Source: Kordia sp050633145 (GTDB taxonomy: Bacteria; Bacteroidota; Bacteroidia; Flavobacteriales; Flavobacteriaceae). Taken from it: DNA of 64,000 bases. The translations under genes and the position numbers were made by a program. Below the pieces are notes generated by a model. The model was not told where the DNA came from. It worked only from the letters and a program-made list of their open reading frames with translations, and did no database searches. Numbering within the stretch: position 1 is the stretch's first letter; every line of letters begins with the position of its first letter. Of the stretch, positions 7,438-15,692 are shown one piece after another. Location of the stretch: positions 1-64,000 of the forward strand of contig NZ_JBOEFY010000022.1 in the NCBI RefSeq assembly GCF_050633145.1. Reading direction: 5' to 3'.

Positions 7438-7887
7438 TTAGTTCCTAAAGAACATAAACGCAACCCAAACAAATACAGAAGAGAAAAAGATTCCGATGGT
7501 ATTGGCTGCAAATGCTTGTTTACGTTCAATATTGAATAAATAAGTAGCAATTGTTCCTGCATAAACACCAGTTCCTGGGACAGGAATCATTACAAAAAAC
7601 ATTAGTCCCCAAAAACCGTATTTTTGAATTTTGTCTTTGGCTCCTTTTTTTGCTCTTCTCGCTACCCATAACGCTCCTTTTTTGTAGGATCGATAGCGTA
7701 AAAAGTATCTATTAACGTGATTTAGAAAAAATATCATGACAGGAAACACCAATACATTTGCAACAAATGCTGCTACAAAAATTACATACGGATTTACATC
7801 TGATTGCAACCCAATAGGGATTCCAACTTTGGCTTCTCCTAGTGGAGAAATGCTCCACAGCATGGTTATTAGTATATCTTCAATCAC
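7438..7887 (-). CDS. Small multi-drug export family membrane protein
   Basis: 149 aa with four or more hydrophobic segments. It has the family features of the 'putative small multi-drug export protein' group: SPLGEAKVGIPIG near residue 15-27 and VMIPVPGTGVYAGTIAT near 100-116. The paired Pro/Gly re-entrant motifs resemble DedA/VTT-type membrane proteins. Actual transport of drugs by this family is poorly documented, so the name describes the family rather than a proven substrate. Single gene; the downstream spacer holds two tiny units with their own terminators. Confidence 0.8.
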   Translation of the reverse strand: MIEDILITMLWSISPLGEAKVGIPIGLQSDVNPYVIFVAAFVANVLVFPVMIFFLNHVNRYFLRYRSYKKGALWVARRAKKGAKDKIQKYGFWGLMFFVMIPVPGTGVYAGTIATYLFNIERKQAFAANTIGIFFSSVFVWVAFMFFRN

Positions 7888-8037
7888 GGTTTTATTTTAA
7901 AGAAATGCAAAATTACGTGAATTTGTACTGTGAACAAATTTTACTGATGTAAAGTTTTGGTAAAAATTCATTTTACAATTGTATACGTGTTCATATCGCT
8001 GATTTATAGTCAAATCTTCCCTTTTTAGTGTATTTCG

Positions 8038-8045
8038 TATCTTTG
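8038..8045 (+). promoter_or_regulatory. -7 promoter box (TATCTTTG)
   Basis: Exact TAnnTTTG match, 23 bp before the ATG of the DUF1801 gene. This gives a short 5' UTR of about 16 nt. Confidence 0.6.
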
Positions 8046-8068
8046 AATTACTTCCAATAGAAAATTAT

Positions 8069-8506
8069 ATGAGCGCTACACGAACTATTCATCCAGATTT
8101 TGAACACTTTTTACATTTAAAACCAGATAGTTGTATTGAATTGTTTACTGATTTGAGAAGTTTTGTATTGCAATTCTACCCTGATGCAAATGAAATTTTA
8201 TATCATACACATGCACTTACCTCTGTATTTTCGATTTCTGAAAAACTTTCAGATGCTTTTTGTATGATTCCCATCTATACGAAACATTTGAATTTGGGCT
8301 TTAATAAAGGAACACTTTTAGAAGATCCGAAAGAGTTATTACAAGGCACAGGAAAATTGATTCGACACATTCCTATTGTAACTACAGCCGATTATAGAAA
8401 TGTACAGGTAGAAGCGCTCGTGCAAAATGCCATTGATTTTGCCATTTCTGATATGAAAAAGCCTTCAAAAATGATTGGTAAAACAATTTCTAAGATTAAA
8501 AGGTAA
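8069..8506 (+). CDS. DUF1801 domain protein
   Basis: 145 aa cytoplasmic protein. The arrangement (IELFTDLRSFVLQFYPDANE, then HTHALTSVFSISEKLSDAFCMIPIYTKHLNLGF, then LLQGTGKLIRHIPI) matches the DUF1801/YdhG-like fold, in which a small alpha/beta domain has a conserved Gly-Thr-Gly-Lys near the middle. No signal peptide or membrane segment. The biological role of the family is not established. A perfect TAnnTTTG promoter box lies just upstream. Confidence 0.75.
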   Translation: MSATRTIHPDFEHFLHLKPDSCIELFTDLRSFVLQFYPDANEILYHTHALTSVFSISEKLSDAFCMIPIYTKHLNLGFNKGTLLEDPKELLQGTGKLIRHIPIVTTADYRNVQVEALVQNAIDFAISDMKKPSKMIGKTISKIKR

Positions 8507-8553
8507 CTTTTTTCATTATATTTATACATATACGGTATTAAAATAGCATAGTT

Positions 8554-9033
8554 ATGATTTCATGGATAATTGCATTTTTTGGAGAAGTATTTATTATTTC
8601 TGAAGAATGGAAGTTTTATAAGAAAAAAAAGGAAAGACGCGCATACGAGAAAGAAAATAAACTTTCTAAAAAACGTATGTTTTCACCGCTTACACAAGCG
8701 TTTGCAGTAGTTCCAATTATTATTGTTGCTGTTTCTTTTTTGTTTTATTCGTTTGTAAAACCAGTTCAGCAAGAGCGAGATACAAAAGATACGCTACTTT
8801 CTATTACATATTTATTAAATCAAGATAAAGTACAAAATGGCGTATATCCTGAAAATATTATTGAACTTTCTCGTAAAAATCCAATTCATGGCGATTTAAC
8901 TATTGATGGTTGGGAGCAAGGAATTATCTACCAAAAAATAGAAAATGGAGCCGCTTACACCCTAGTTTCAAAAGGAAAAGATGGAGTTTTAAATACAGAT
9001 GATGATATTTCGATGACTTCTAGTTTGGAATAA
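8554..9033 (+). CDS. GspG-like C-terminal domain membrane protein, paralogue 1
   Basis: 159 aa. After a basic N-terminal region comes one membrane segment (about 47-67), then a short periplasmic domain ending WEQGIIYQKIENGAAYTL and SKGKDGVLNTDDDI. That ending is the calcium-loop signature of type II secretion major pseudopilin (GspG) C-termini. There is no prepilin peptidase site before the membrane segment, so it is probably not assembled as a pilin. It is the first of three tandem paralogues and the only one with the long basic N-terminal extension. Function unknown. Confidence 0.65.
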   Translation: MISWIIAFFGEVFIISEEWKFYKKKKERRAYEKENKLSKKRMFSPLTQAFAVVPIIIVAVSFLFYSFVKPVQQERDTKDTLLSITYLLNQDKVQNGVYPENIIELSRKNPIHGDLTIDGWEQGIIYQKIENGAAYTLVSKGKDGVLNTDDDISMTSSLE

Positions 9034-9083
9034 ATTCACGTTTTGATTTATTTTTCTTACAAATTTTATTATATTTACTACTG

Positions 9084-9455
9084 ATGAAAAATTTTAAATC
9101 TTATCGAAAATTAATTTCCTATGCAAGTATGGGTGTTTTTATGCTAATTTCTATTGTATTTTTCTCTTCTTATATTCCAATGAAAATACTTCAGGTAACT
9201 GAAGATAGACTAGATTTTACGACTTTTTTATTGCGTTATGAAAAAAAAGAAACTGGTGAATATCCTTATGATATAACCTGTTTTGAGAATAATAGATTTG
9301 ATGTGAAAAATGTACTTATTGATAGCTGGAAAAATACTTTTTATTATGAACGATCTGATAATGGTCAAGCATATCTTTTAGTATCTAAAGGCAAGGATGG
9401 TATTCTTTTTACAGATGATGATATTTCTAGAAGCTCAAAAGATATAAAGCACTAA
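9084..9455 (+). CDS. GspG-like C-terminal domain membrane protein, paralogue 2
   Basis: 123 aa: an N-terminal membrane anchor (about 9-32), then a small domain ending WKNTFYYERSDNGQAYLL and SKGKDGILFTDDDI, nearly the same loop as paralogue 1. It has two cysteine/tyrosine-bearing positions (YPYDITCFENN) shared with paralogue 3 but not paralogue 1. It lies 50 bp after paralogue 1 and 31 bp before paralogue 3, likely in one transcript. Function unknown. Confidence 0.65.
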   Translation: MKNFKSYRKLISYASMGVFMLISIVFFSSYIPMKILQVTEDRLDFTTFLLRYEKKETGEYPYDITCFENNRFDVKNVLIDSWKNTFYYERSDNGQAYLLVSKGKDGILFTDDDISRSSKDIKH

Positions 9456-9486
9456 ACAATTTCTTTTTCTACATATATGCAATAGC

Positions 9487-9849
9487 ATGAAAAGCATTTT
9501 AACATTCCAAAAAATAGTCTCTTATATTAGTATTGCTGTGTTCTTCTTAGTTACAATACTATTTTTTTCGTCTTATATTTCTATGAAAAAGGAACGAGTA
9601 ACGAAGTGGAGATTGCGTTCATGTGCAAAATTCTTAGCTTCTGAAAAAGCTGCTGTCAACGAATATCCTTATGAATTGAGATGCTATATAGATCAAGGAT
9701 ATAGACTTAAAGATGGTTGGGGAAATGTGTTTGAATATGAATGTATTGACGATGGAAAAGACTATGTTTTATTTTCTGTAGGTAGTGATGGTATTCCGTA
9801 TACAGATGATGATATATGTCCTAAAAAATACGATTCAACTTACAATTGA
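9487..9849 (+). CDS. GspG-like C-terminal domain membrane protein, paralogue 3
   Basis: 120 aa: an N-terminal membrane anchor (about 12-32, FFLVTILFFSSYISM), then the small domain with YPYELRCYIDQG, WGNVFEYECIDDGKDYVLF and GSDGIPYTDDDI. Clearly a duplicate of paralogue 2. The extra cysteines (C47, C61, C82, C113) may form disulfides outside the cytoplasm. Last gene of the triplet; the decayed HAD fragment begins on the other strand right at its end. Confidence 0.65.
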   Translation: MKSILTFQKIVSYISIAVFFLVTILFFSSYISMKKERVTKWRLRSCAKFLASEKAAVNEYPYELRCYIDQGYRLKDGWGNVFEYECIDDGKDYVLFSVGSDGIPYTDDDICPKKYDSTYN

Positions 9850-9945
9850 TTACTTTTTAAATGCTTCCTAAATTTTGCTGTTCTTAATTTCTTTAAAATC
9901 AGAAACAACCATATTCTCAATGGTATAATTTTGGTTTTAATTATA
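9850..9945 (-). pseudogene. Relict 3' end of a HAD-family hydrolase gene
   Basis: Read on the minus strand, 9927-9850 gives YTIENMVVSDFKEIKNSKI*EAFKK*. This aligns residue for residue with the C-terminus of the HAD hydrolase at 13786-14448 (YSIANMVISDFSEIQHDKI, then QEVFKK). A glutamine codon has become TAG, and further upstream at least one more stop (TAA) interrupts weaker similarity to about 9945. There is no start or catalytic region, so this is a decayed remnant of a duplicated gene. Confidence 0.8.
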
Positions 9946-10028
9946 TTTGAAGTGTTCATTATTAATAAAAAATAGGTGCCAAAATTTTGAATAAAACTTC
10001 ACTCCTATTTTTAAAACAATATGCGTAA

Positions 10029-10604
10029 ATGAATCCACTCAAAAAATTTGAATCTTGGTTTAATGAAGAATGTAAACTAAGTCAATTGCGTCTTCCTGCC
10101 GCATGCTGTTTGTCTACAATTGGCGTTGATGGGTATCCGAACGCACGTTTTGTATCGCTTAAAGAAGTTACGGCAGTTGGTTTTATAATTACGGGAACAC
10201 TTTCTTCTCAAAAAGGTGTAGAAATTGAACAGAAACCAACAGCTGCTTTGACTTTTTGGTGGACAGCAACCGAACGACAAGTTCGAATACAAGGTGATGT
10301 TATTGAAATTTCCCAAGAACAAGCTATACGCTATTTTAAAGAACGAAATAGAGATTCGCAATTAGTTTCTACCATTTTTGATCAAGGGAAAGCGATCAAG
10401 AATTTTGATACGATGCAAGCCCTTTTTCAACAGAAAAAAGAAACATTAGACATTTCTACTATTGAAAAACCTAAAAATTGGAGTGGCATCTGCATTCAAC
10501 CAAAACGCATTGAATTTATGGAATTTAAAACGAGTAGATTACACGAACGTATTGTTTTTGAAGGCGAAATTAGAAATTGGAAATCTTACTTCTTGCAACC
10601 ATAA
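10029..10604 (+). CDS. Pyridoxamine 5'-phosphate oxidase family protein
   Basis: 191 aa FMN-binding split-barrel protein of PNPOx type. PNPOx oxidises pyridoxamine/pyridoxine phosphate to pyridoxal phosphate. Recognisable blocks are NARFVSLKEV (about 38-47), GTLSSQKGVEIEQKPTAALT (about 58-77), ERQVRIQG and the C-terminal RLHERIVFEG. The family pattern is R-x-H-D-R, here RLHER, and the middle motif (ERNRDSQLVSTIFDQG) also departs from PdxH consensus. It is therefore either a divergent PdxH or a relative with another substrate. The next gene starts 10 bp downstream, so the two are probably co-transcribed. Confidence 0.75.
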   Translation: MNPLKKFESWFNEECKLSQLRLPAACCLSTIGVDGYPNARFVSLKEVTAVGFIITGTLSSQKGVEIEQKPTAALTFWWTATERQVRIQGDVIEISQEQAIRYFKERNRDSQLVSTIFDQGKAIKNFDTMQALFQQKKETLDISTIEKPKNWSGICIQPKRIEFMEFKTSRLHERIVFEGEIRNWKSYFLQP

Positions 10605-10614
10605 TACGTAATTT

Positions 10615-11334
10615 ATGACTTCAAAAATTGCATATATAACTGATATTCATCTTGATGAAGACTTTCCAATCAATCAAGGAATTGATACGCGAAAGAATTG
10701 GGATATTATTTTAAATGATGTAAAATCCAAAGGAATTACTTCTATTATTTTTGGCGGTGATATTGGTGAAAAATCTTCAAGCGCTTATTTTTTTGATTCG
10801 TTAAAATCCTTTGATATAGCTGTTTCATTGGGAAATCATGATGATTTTAATGAAGTTATAAAATATGATACAACTGTTTCTAACACCAATAAGAAAGCAT
10901 TTTATTATACACAAAATACTTCCTCTTATAAGTTTATTTTTCTTGATTCTAGTTTGAATACAATTGATGATGAACAATTTATTTGGTTTAAAAATGAATT
11001 GATTACCGATAAGAAAATCGCAATTTTTATTCATCATCCAATTTTACCTGTCCATACAGAAGTAGATCGAAAGTATTACTTGATTCACAGAGATAGATTG
11101 CGTTTGGAATTAGAACGGCTTTCTACTAAAGTTACCTTATTCTCTGGTCACTATCATTTTGATGATGTTCAAACGTATAAAAATATTACTCAATATATTA
11201 CCTCAGCTGCATCATATCAAATTGCTAAAATTCCTGATGGAGTTAAAATTGAAACTGCTAATTTTGGGTATCGCATTCTTGAATTTACTGAAGCTGGCAT
11301 TGAAACTGAACTGATTTTATTCGATACTAAATAA
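10615..11334 (+). CDS. Calcineurin-like metallophosphoesterase
   Basis: 239 aa without a signal peptide. The five metal-binding motifs are in order: TDIHLDE (DxH, about 9-15), FGGDIGE (GD, about 48), LGNHDDF (GNHD, about 79), FIHHPIL (H, about 140) and SGHYHFDD (GHxH, about 180). It should hydrolyse a phosphodiester or phosphomonoester with a two-metal centre; the substrate cannot be predicted. It follows the PNPOx-like gene by 10 bp. Confidence 0.85.
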   Translation: MTSKIAYITDIHLDEDFPINQGIDTRKNWDIILNDVKSKGITSIIFGGDIGEKSSSAYFFDSLKSFDIAVSLGNHDDFNEVIKYDTTVSNTNKKAFYYTQNTSSYKFIFLDSSLNTIDDEQFIWFKNELITDKKIAIFIHHPILPVHTEVDRKYYLIHRDRLRLELERLSTKVTLFSGHYHFDDVQTYKNITQYITSAASYQIAKIPDGVKIETANFGYRILEFTEAGIETELILFDTK

Positions 11335-11405
11335 ATTCATTACCATTCTTCTTGTGACCTGTATTTCTATAGATACAACTCCTAAAAGCGAAAAAGCATC
11401 TTATG

Positions 11406-11413
11406 TATCTTTG
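11406..11413 (+). promoter_or_regulatory. -7 promoter box (TATCTTTG)
   Basis: Exact TAnnTTTG match about 88 bp upstream of the sigma factor gene that follows. This implies a 5' UTR of about 80 nt. Confidence 0.45.
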
Positions 11414-11500
11414 TTTTATTTCAAATAAAAAATAAAAAAATTGCAATAGATTAAAAAAACTCCGTCTTTTAAATCAAAAGCCAATCATAAAAGGTTTTAA

Positions 11501-12034
11501 ATGAGTTTGGAATCAGACAATAATAAAAAGCTTAAAGATTTTTTTGGAAGAGAATATCAATCTCTCAAGGTTTTTGTGAACACCAAAATAAGAGATACTG
11601 CAAATCGTAATGCAGAAGACATTATTCAGGATGTTGCTTTAAAACTTTTTTCGGGAGCTGATAGATATGCTCCTATAAATAATGTTGCTGGTTTTGTGTA
11701 TGCTTCCATACGAAATAGAATTATTGACATTATGCGAAAACCTAAAAAGGTGGAGCCAATAACGATTGATAGTGAGTTTTCTGAAATCGCAGAGATGTTG
11801 CAGCAATCTGCAGACGATCCAATTTCTGAAGAAATGATTGCGCTTTTAAAGCATTGTATTAAACAGCTCAATCCGCCATATAGAGACATTATTATTGCTG
11901 TTGATATTGAAGGATATTCGTATAAAGAGATTTCAAAAGAAACTGGAATTCCTCAAGGAACTTTAATGTCTAGGCGCCATAGAGCCATTGGAATATTGTA
12001 TAAAAAAATAGAATTAGAAATTAATAAAAAATAA
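11501..12034 (+). CDS. ECF-type RNA polymerase sigma factor
   Basis: 177 aa. Region 2 is at about 30-85 (NAEDIIQDVALKLF, then FVYASIRNRIIDIMRKPKK) and region 4 at about 120-172 (YKEISKETGIPQGTLMSRRHRAI). It is followed 13 bp later by a two-helix membrane protein and then a small HMA-like protein, a probable three-gene operon. Unlike the first sigma operon, there is no obvious single-pass anti-sigma protein, so the membrane protein is the best candidate partner (inference). Confidence 0.88.
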   Translation: MSLESDNNKKLKDFFGREYQSLKVFVNTKIRDTANRNAEDIIQDVALKLFSGADRYAPINNVAGFVYASIRNRIIDIMRKPKKVEPITIDSEFSEIAEMLQQSADDPISEEMIALLKHCIKQLNPPYRDIIIAVDIEGYSYKEISKETGIPQGTLMSRRHRAIGILYKKIELEINKK

Positions 12035-12047
12035 AATATAGCAGATT

Positions 12048-12446
12048 ATGAGAAATTATTTTGCCCATAAAATGAGAACAAAATCTCCATTACACATTGC
12101 TGGAATGATTGTTTTTGGAGTTATTGCAATAACAGGATTAGCCATTTTATTTGGTTTTGTTATTATGTGGTTGTGGAATTGGTTGATGCCAGAAATTTTT
12201 GGACTTACTACACTTACATACTGGCAGGCTGTTGGTTTGTTTATACTATTAAAATTACTTCTTGGAGGTTGTGGAAGCAGCAGTAGCAGTGGAAAATCAT
12301 CAAAACATAAATGTAAAGACGATTCAAAAACTGATTTCTCTAAATGGAAGCATTACGATCAATTTTGGGAAGAAGAAGGCGATCAATTATACAAGCAATA
12401 TATTGAGCGACAAGAAAATACAACAGATATTACTGAATCAGAATAA
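12048..12446 (+). CDS. Membrane protein encoded after an ECF sigma gene
   Basis: 132 aa. Two membrane segments are visible at about 18-46 (GMIVFGVIAITGLAILFGFVIMW, interrupted) and 58-75. Then come a Gly/Cys/Ser-rich linker (GGCGSSSSSGKSS), a basic-acidic stretch and an aromatic helix (WKHYDQFWEEEGDQLY). The tight spacing to the sigma gene suggests co-regulation and possible control of sigma activity. I do not recognise a named family. Confidence 0.7.
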   Translation: MRNYFAHKMRTKSPLHIAGMIVFGVIAITGLAILFGFVIMWLWNWLMPEIFGLTTLTYWQAVGLFILLKLLLGGCGSSSSSGKSSKHKCKDDSKTDFSKWKHYDQFWEEEGDQLYKQYIERQENTTDITESE

Positions 12447-12468
12447 CATTTAAAATCCTAGAATCATT

Positions 12469-12687
12469 TTGGAAATTTTAATCTTTCAAACAAATATTAA
12501 GTCAGCGGAAAACGTGGCTTCTATAGAACCTGTATTAAACAATCATACGCATATTTTAAATTGGTCAATTGATCTTGAAGATATTGATAATGTACTAAGA
12601 ATTGAAACGACAGCTTCTTTAACCGAAAAAGCTGTCATTGAAATGGTCAAAGAACACGATTTTACTATTGAAGCATTGGCAGATTGA
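12469..12687 (+). CDS. Small HMA-like ferredoxin-fold protein without metal cysteines
   Basis: 72 aa from a TTG start; no ATG exists near the N-terminus. The pattern EILIFQTNIKSAENVASIEP, then HILNWSIDLEDIDNVLRIE, then AVIEMVKEHDFTIEAL follows the beta-alpha-beta-beta-alpha-beta order of heavy-metal-associated domains. The usual CxxC is absent, so copper binding is unlikely. It is probably the third gene of the sigma operon, 22 bp after the membrane protein. Role unknown. Confidence 0.6.
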   Translation: MEILIFQTNIKSAENVASIEPVLNNHTHILNWSIDLEDIDNVLRIETTASLTEKAVIEMVKEHDFTIEALAD

Positions 12688-12807
12688 AGAATGTTGTAAA
12701 TGGCATTGAGGGAAATCTAAAATTAAACAACCTTGATTGACTTTAGATTGAATAACACTAAGTAATAGAAATAAACGTTCTGATAGTACACCAACCTATG
12801 TACCATC

Positions 12808-13785
12808 ATGAGACTATTTGTTTTCGGTGTTCTTTCTTTGTTATTATTTTCCTGTTCAAAGCAAAAAGCACCAACTATTATTAAATCAAATTCCCAAAGT
12901 TCTATTGCATTTCTATATTGTATAAAATTTGATGATGGTTTTGTTGTTACTACAGAAAATAATGAACTATACTTTTTAAACTCAAATTTTGAAATTGATA
13001 CGGATCTTACACAAAAAATAAAGCCAGGAATTCCTCCTAGATTTTTTGCTATACATAAAGGAAAACTACTCATGTATGACAATAGAGAGGAAAAAGATGG
13101 TCCTTATATGCTTACTTCAACTAAAGAATGGGTTGTTGTAACTGATAAAGATTTTAGCGATGTATTTTATGAAGACGAAGATTATATCGTGAGTTCGCAA
13201 TGCAAAGGTGAATTTGGTGGGACTATATTTTTTGAGCATAAGAAGACAAAAAAAATATATAGTTGCGTAGCAAGTTGTTTAACCAGTGTTAATAAACTAA
13301 ACAATGTCTACTATTTAACAAGTGCATTAGGTCATTTAGGAGCTTCTAGCAAAATACTTGAAATAAAAGATCCTACAGCTTTAATCGAAGTAAAAAAAGG
13401 AACTCCTATAAAAAATAATTGGTGGATTAACAAAGGATTGACTCATGACGATTTACTGAAAGGAACTGAAAAAATTATTGACACTTTTGGTCTTCTTATA
13501 CACGATGCCTTTATTATTAAAAACAAATTATACTATTTAAACGAAACAGAAATTAGCAATTCTTCTTATGGAATGTCAATGGGAAATGTATTACTTAGTG
13601 TAGTTAAAGATCGAAAATTAATAACTGTTGATACTATACATACTGGTAGTACGGCACTAGGAACACTCCAGAAAACGAATAAATATTCCTTCTACCTTTT
13701 CAATTATTCCAATAAGAAAGTTTTTATCACTAGATCTAAAGATACTATTGATGTAGTTGCGTTAAATATTAAAAAAGAATTATAA
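12808..13785 (+). CDS. Putative lipoprotein, function unknown
   Basis: 325 aa with a lipoprotein signal peptide (MRLFVFGVLSLLLFSCSK, lipid cysteine at 16). The rest is rich in beta-strand-like repeats such as FDDGFVVTTENNELYFLNSNF and KNKLYYLNETEISNS, which may form a propeller, but no catalytic motif is recognised. It converges with the HAD hydrolase gene: their stop codons are adjacent. Likely periplasmic or outer-membrane attached. Confidence 0.65.
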   Translation: MRLFVFGVLSLLLFSCSKQKAPTIIKSNSQSSIAFLYCIKFDDGFVVTTENNELYFLNSNFEIDTDLTQKIKPGIPPRFFAIHKGKLLMYDNREEKDGPYMLTSTKEWVVVTDKDFSDVFYEDEDYIVSSQCKGEFGGTIFFEHKKTKKIYSCVASCLTSVNKLNNVYYLTSALGHLGASSKILEIKDPTALIEVKKGTPIKNNWWINKGLTHDDLLKGTEKIIDTFGLLIHDAFIIKNKLYYLNETEISNSSYGMSMGNVLLSVVKDRKLITVDTIHTGSTALGTLQKTNKYSFYLFNYSNKKVFITRSKDTIDVVALNIKKEL

Positions 13786-14448
13786 TTACTTTTTAAACAC
13801 TTCCTGAATTTTGTCATGCTGAATCTCCGAAAAATCTGAAATGACCATGTTCGCAATGCTGTAATCTTGATTTTTGGAATGTACACTGTCATAACCTACA
13901 CAGAAGATTCCCGCAGCATTTGCCGCTTTTATTCCGTTGGTTGAATCTTCTATGACCATACAGTTTGCACGCTCATACCCAGTTGCGTATGCTGCTTTTT
14001 CAAAGATTTCTGGATGTGGTTTGGATTGTTTTAAATCGGCACCACTAAATTTTGCAATGAAGTATTGATTCAAGTCAAATCGTTCAAAAACATTATTAAT
14101 TGTCATCATAGAAGCCGAAGAAGCTAAGACAAGTTTGAGTTCTCTTTCATGATATTCTTTGATAATGTCTAACACACCATCAATCAATGTTAAACTCGGA
14201 TCGTTCGCAAATAAATGCTTAAAGTTGTTACGTTTTAGCTGCACTAAAGTTTCTGGAGCTTCAGATAAACTAAAATGATCACATAATTTTCGGCAAATAT
14301 TTATGGTAGATTGACCTGTGAACGATTGATATAATTGCGGAGAAACATCTATACCTACTTCATCAAACATACCATTATAGGCTTTATGATGTAATGGTTC
14401 AGTATCTACAATTACACCATCCATATCAAATAAAACTCCTTTTAACAT
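13786..14448 (-). CDS. HAD-superfamily hydrolase (beta-phosphoglucomutase-like)
   Basis: 220 aa. HAD motif I is FDMDGVIVDTE (nucleophile D8, acid D10), followed by a helical cap (about 15-85). Motif II is LASSAS (about 109), the motif III lysine lies in KQSKPHPEIF (about 139-148), and motif IV is VIEDSTNGI (about 163). The cap size and sequence place it with sugar-phosphate phosphatases / beta-phosphoglucomutases. The exact substrate is unknown. A decayed copy of its 3' end lies at 9850-9945. Confidence 0.87.
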   Translation of the reverse strand: MLKGVLFDMDGVIVDTEPLHHKAYNGMFDEVGIDVSPQLYQSFTGQSTINICRKLCDHFSLSEAPETLVQLKRNNFKHLFANDPSLTLIDGVLDIIKEYHERELKLVLASSASMMTINNVFERFDLNQYFIAKFSGADLKQSKPHPEIFEKAAYATGYERANCMVIEDSTNGIKAANAAGIFCVGYDSVHSKNQDYSIANMVISDFSEIQHDKIQEVFKK

Positions 14449-14774
14449 TGCTTCTATTTTTTGGCGAATATACTAAAAGTGTGTTGATATTTGTGTGATA
14501 CTATATTATTTGAAAGTTACGTTTTTATGACTATTTAAAAAGTATACGTTTTTTATAAAATCGCTGCACTTCAATAATTCCCTTCACAGCTTATATATCA
14601 ACATTTTGCATTGAAAAATATAGTGTTTTTTTCTGAAAATAAAATCCGTATGTAACTCCTAATTATCTCTATAAATGTTATCTATGATATTTTATAAAAG
14701 GTCATATAAAGTGTTTTTTTTAGTGTTTTTATTGGCATTCTTTTGTTTCAACAACGACAAAAATTTAAACAACC
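14449..14774. other. 326-bp divergent intergenic region
   Basis: AT-rich spacer between two divergently transcribed genes. It must hold both promoters, but I see no exact TAnnTTTG box with a -33 partner, no repeat and no convincing short ORF. Confidence 0.4.
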
Positions 14775-15683
14775 ATGAAAAAACAATTATTCACAGTTTT
14801 AGCAATTATTTCTTGTAGCTTTATGTACAGTCAAGCTGATAATACATTTCCTTATCCCAATAATGGAGATGTTGGAATTGGTACAGGAATCGATCAAAAT
14901 AATGTAAACTTCAACTTTCAAGTACACGGAATTACAGATTACATTATACGCTTGGAAGAAGCGCAACAAGATATTCGTAAAAACGCAAAATCTGAAAAAG
15001 CTGCCGGAGTACTGAATGCTGGAAAAACAGCCCGAATTGGAATTACAAATACAGAAACTGGCGCTTTATCTAGCGATGGAGCTATGTTAAGAATGTCTAA
15101 ATTAAACTTTTACATTACAAATCAAGAACGTAAAATTTTATCTATTACTTCTGGCGCGGTTGGAGTACGACTTCATGGAGATCATCAACGAATTTGGATG
15201 GGATCACAAAGTTACTACACTCCATCTACTAGTACTGATTTAGCTTCAACCAATATTGGAACTACTTCAGATAATGGATTGTATGTTCATACGAGAAGTT
15301 CTTCAGAAGATGCATATGGTGTAAGTGTACGTGCTCGTAAAGACACACAAAATGCACTTCAAGTAGTAAGTACTAATGGAAATGATGTAAACTTTGCTGT
15401 AAAACCAACAGGTGAAGTATATGCTAGAAAGTATGTAACTACACTAAATCCTTTCCCTGATTATGTATTTGAAAATGATTATAAGTTATTGTCATTTGAT
15501 GAATTACGTAGCTATATCGCTCAAAATAAACACTTACCAAATGTACCTTCTGCAAAAGTTGTAGAGGAAAATGGTGCCGATTTAGGAGAAATGAATCGTA
15601 TTATGGTAGAAAAAGTTGAAGAATTAACCTTGTACATCTTACAATTAGAAGCACGTTTAAAGAAATTAGAAGAAAAAAAATAA
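14775..15683 (+). CDS. Secreted protein with C-terminal coiled-coil chaperone-like end
   Basis: 302 aa with a signal peptide (MKKQLFTVLAIISCSFMYSQ). The middle is a beta-rich, Ser/Thr/Gly-containing region. The C-terminus, from DYVFENDYKLLSFDELRSYI through HLPNVPSAKVVEENG to a Leu/Glu/Lys coiled coil, matches the conserved tail of many Bacteroidota secreted or phage-fibre-like proteins ('tail fiber' domain). Such tails often act as trimerisation domains (family knowledge). The next gene starts 9 bp downstream, so the two are probably co-transcribed. Confidence 0.65.
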   Translation: MKKQLFTVLAIISCSFMYSQADNTFPYPNNGDVGIGTGIDQNNVNFNFQVHGITDYIIRLEEAQQDIRKNAKSEKAAGVLNAGKTARIGITNTETGALSSDGAMLRMSKLNFYITNQERKILSITSGAVGVRLHGDHQRIWMGSQSYYTPSTSTDLASTNIGTTSDNGLYVHTRSSSEDAYGVSVRARKDTQNALQVVSTNGNDVNFAVKPTGEVYARKYVTTLNPFPDYVFENDYKLLSFDELRSYIAQNKHLPNVPSAKVVEENGADLGEMNRIMVEKVEELTLYILQLEARLKKLEEKK

Positions 15684-15692
15684 CACACAACT

